Assembly (NCBI GenBank): GCA_945877115.1
Contig: CAMCQR010000001.1
Coordinates: forward strand, 1 to 64,000
Length of the DNA: 64,000 nt
Direction: 5' to 3'
From: Synechococcus sp. UW140
Lineage (GTDB): Bacteria > Cyanobacteriota > Cyanobacteriia > PCC-6307 > Cyanobiaceae
Shown: positions 62,572 through 64,000 of the stretch, piece by piece
How the letters are laid out: each line of letters opens with the position of its first letter
How positions within the stretch are numbered: the first letter of the stretch is position 1
Translations under genes and position numbers: made by a program
The notes under the pieces: model-generated
Seen by the model: only the letters and a program-made list of their open reading frames with translations
Database searches by the model: none
What the model was told of the DNA's origin: nothing

Positions 62572-63606
62572 ATGGCGGATCCAGTGCTTACCGCCGCCTG
62601 TCCATCCTCAGCCCCGGTGACTGCGTTGACGGCAGGGGAGCCCTCGGGCCTGCCGGAACTTTCCGTTGTTGTACCTCTTTACAACGAAGAGGGGAGTCTC
62701 TCCCAACTGGTTAATCAATTACTGAATGCACTGCGCCCCCTTGGTCAACGCTTTGAGCTAATTCTGGTTGACGATGGTTCTAAGGATGGAACGCCAGCTT
62801 TGCTACGGGACATCGTCAACCAGGTCCCTGAACTTGTAGCTGTTTTGCTACGCCGAAATTACGGCCAAACGGCGGCTATGGCTGCCGGCTTTGATGTCAG
62901 TAGAGCCCCTGTGATTGTGACCCTTGATGGTGATCTTCAAAATGATCCGGCTGATATCCCCCTGCTTCTTGAGCGCCTTGATCAGGGCTATGACCTGGTC
63001 AGTGGCTGGCGTCACCAGCGTCAGGATGCAGCCCTCTCAAGGTTGCTGCCTTCGTTGTTGGCGAATCGCTTGATTGCCAGAGTCACCGGAGTGAAATTGC
63101 ACGACTATGGCTGCTCACTCAAGGCCTACCGCCGTGAAGTGGTTGCCGATATGAATCTTTACGGTGAGCTGCACCGTTTTTTGCCGGCGCTCGCATTTAT
63201 TGAAGGGGCTAGGATTGGTGAGGTTAAAGTTAATCATCATCCGAGGCGTTATGGGCAAAGTAAGTATGGAATAGATCGTACTTTTCGCGTTTTAATGGAT
63301 TTGCTTACGGTCTGGTTCATGAAGCGCTTCTTGACACGGCCCATGCATGTTTTTGGATTTGTCGGTCTGTTGACCATGGGCATTGGTTTGCTGATTGCCC
63401 TAGGGCTGGTGGTTCAGAAACTGATGTTTGGGACCGATATCGGCTCGAGGCCACTGCTGTTGATGGCCGTTCTTGCGATCCTCAGCGGTGTGCAGCTATT
63501 TTGTTTCGGTCTTCTTGCTGAAATGCAGATGCGTACTTATCACGAAAGTCAGGGCCGACCTATCTACCGCACTCGGGCGACCTTGCGCGGTAAAGCTGCG
63601 GCATAA
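62572..63606 (+). CDS. family 2 glycosyltransferase (GtrB/DPM-like)
   Basis: LSVVVPLYNEEGSLSQLVNQLL, LILVDDGSKDGT, VTLDGDLQNDPADIPLL, two C-terminal TM segments. Confidence 0.92.
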   Translation: MADPVLTAACPSSAPVTALTAGEPSGLPELSVVVPLYNEEGSLSQLVNQLLNALRPLGQRFELILVDDGSKDGTPALLRDIVNQVPELVAVLLRRNYGQTAAMAAGFDVSRAPVIVTLDGDLQNDPADIPLLLERLDQGYDLVSGWRHQRQDAALSRLLPSLLANRLIARVTGVKLHDYGCSLKAYRREVVADMNLYGELHRFLPALAFIEGARIGEVKVNHHPRRYGQSKYGIDRTFRVLMDLLTVWFMKRFLTRPMHVFGFVGLLTMGIGLLIALGLVVQKLMFGTDIGSRPLLLMAVLAILSGVQLFCFGLLAEMQMRTYHESQGRPIYRTRATLRGKAAA

Positions 63607-63791
63607 ACCATTGGTGTTTCTCGAGTCAGCACGGGTTCATCCTTGAAAAGGCCACTTCGGCTGATTAGCTCAACTTTTATGTCGTCGCCCCAGCCGTCCT
63701 GCAGGCAGGCATCCAGGTGTTCGTACAGTGCCTGCGGTTGTTCTGGCCTAAGCCATGACTGGAGAATTCGCAGCTGCCTGGTTGCCGTCAA
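63564..63791 (-). CDS. short hypothetical ORF antisense to the GT tail and psaI 5' end
   Basis: 75 aa MTATRQLRILQSWLRPEQPQALYEHLDACLQDGWGDDIKVELISRSGLFKDEPVLTRETPMVYAAALPRKVARVR; protein-like composition but overlaps genes on the other strand. Confidence 0.4.
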   Translation of the reverse strand: MTATRQLRILQSWLRPEQPQALYEHLDACLQDGWGDDIKVELISRSGLFKDEPVLTRETPMVYAAALPRKVARVR

Positions 63792-63871
63792 TGCTTGTGC
63801 CTTTGGTGGGCATCCTTGCCCCTGCCGTGGCCATGGCTCTGCTGTTCAACGTGATTGAGGCCCGCGACTGA
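63755..63871 (+). CDS. psaI: photosystem I subunit VIII
   Basis: Manual translation MTGEFAAAWLPSMLVPLVGILAPAVAMALLFNVIEARD*, 38 aa, directly upstream of psaL. Confidence 0.9.
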   Translation: MTGEFAAAWLPSMLVPLVGILAPAVAMALLFNVIEARD

Positions 63872-63940
63872 GGCCCTCAACGGTCTCAGCCTCCTCTCTC
63901 GCTACGCCTTTTTGAATCCCACGCCGCCTCAGCCCGTCCC

Positions 63941-64000
63941 ATGACCGTGACTCCTGTCGCCGACCCCACTGTCGGCAATCTGGCCACACCGGTGAACAGC
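63941..64000 (+). CDS. psaL: photosystem I subunit XI (partial, runs off window)
   Basis: MTVTPVADPTVGNLATPVNS..., canonical PsaL N-terminus. Confidence 0.88.
   Translation, partial: MTVTPVADPTVGNLATPVNS

Noticed and set aside
1-64000. CRISPR arrays, IS elements, prophage or defence islands
   Set aside because: No regularly spaced repeats, transposase, integrase or Cas/restriction signatures found by reading. The lone HNH protein (57581-58081) looks like a core cyanobacterial gene rather than a defence system.

Overview
This 64 kb window is a cyanobacterial chromosome segment, most likely from a picocyanobacterium (Synechococcus/Cyanobium-like). That call rests on psbB/psbT/psbM, petB/petD, psaI/psaL, flv3/flv1 and the cyanobacterial S10-spc-alpha ribosomal cluster. 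It is gene-dense and mostly core genome. I see two tRNAs (Thr-TGT, Ser-GCT) and no rRNA, CRISPR array, complete IS element or prophage. Segments in order: FGGY kinase-metK-HAD-rpsA-nrdR; psbT/psbB/ferredoxin-like/psbM; usp, dprA, prmC, tsaC; a RodZ-C-like triplicated protein; minCDE, HD hydrolase, ctpA, petBD; desaturase, ceramidase-like, SWIM, MEKHLA; flv3-flv1; a zinc-uptake locus; gcvP/gcvH; desC, rplI, dnaB; rplC through prfA; HNH; a MurF-Alr fusion; serine hydrolase, NlpC/P60, GT2; psaI and partial psaL. Most notable: (i) a fused MurF-alanine racemase; (ii) a coiled-coil/TM protein with three RodZ-C (DUF4115)-like repeats; (iii) a predicted outer-membrane beta-barrel with an EEEEHDHH loop next to znuA; (iv) a serine-hydrolase homolog whose SxxK/SDN/KTG-type motifs look degenerate; (v) a leader upstream of rplM with mutually exclusive pairings; (vi) a truA gene whose only plausible start is CTG overlapping the rplQ stop; (vii) a C11/G10 homopolymer pair between znuB and gcvP. 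Everything was read by eye. No alignments, folding or database searches were run.
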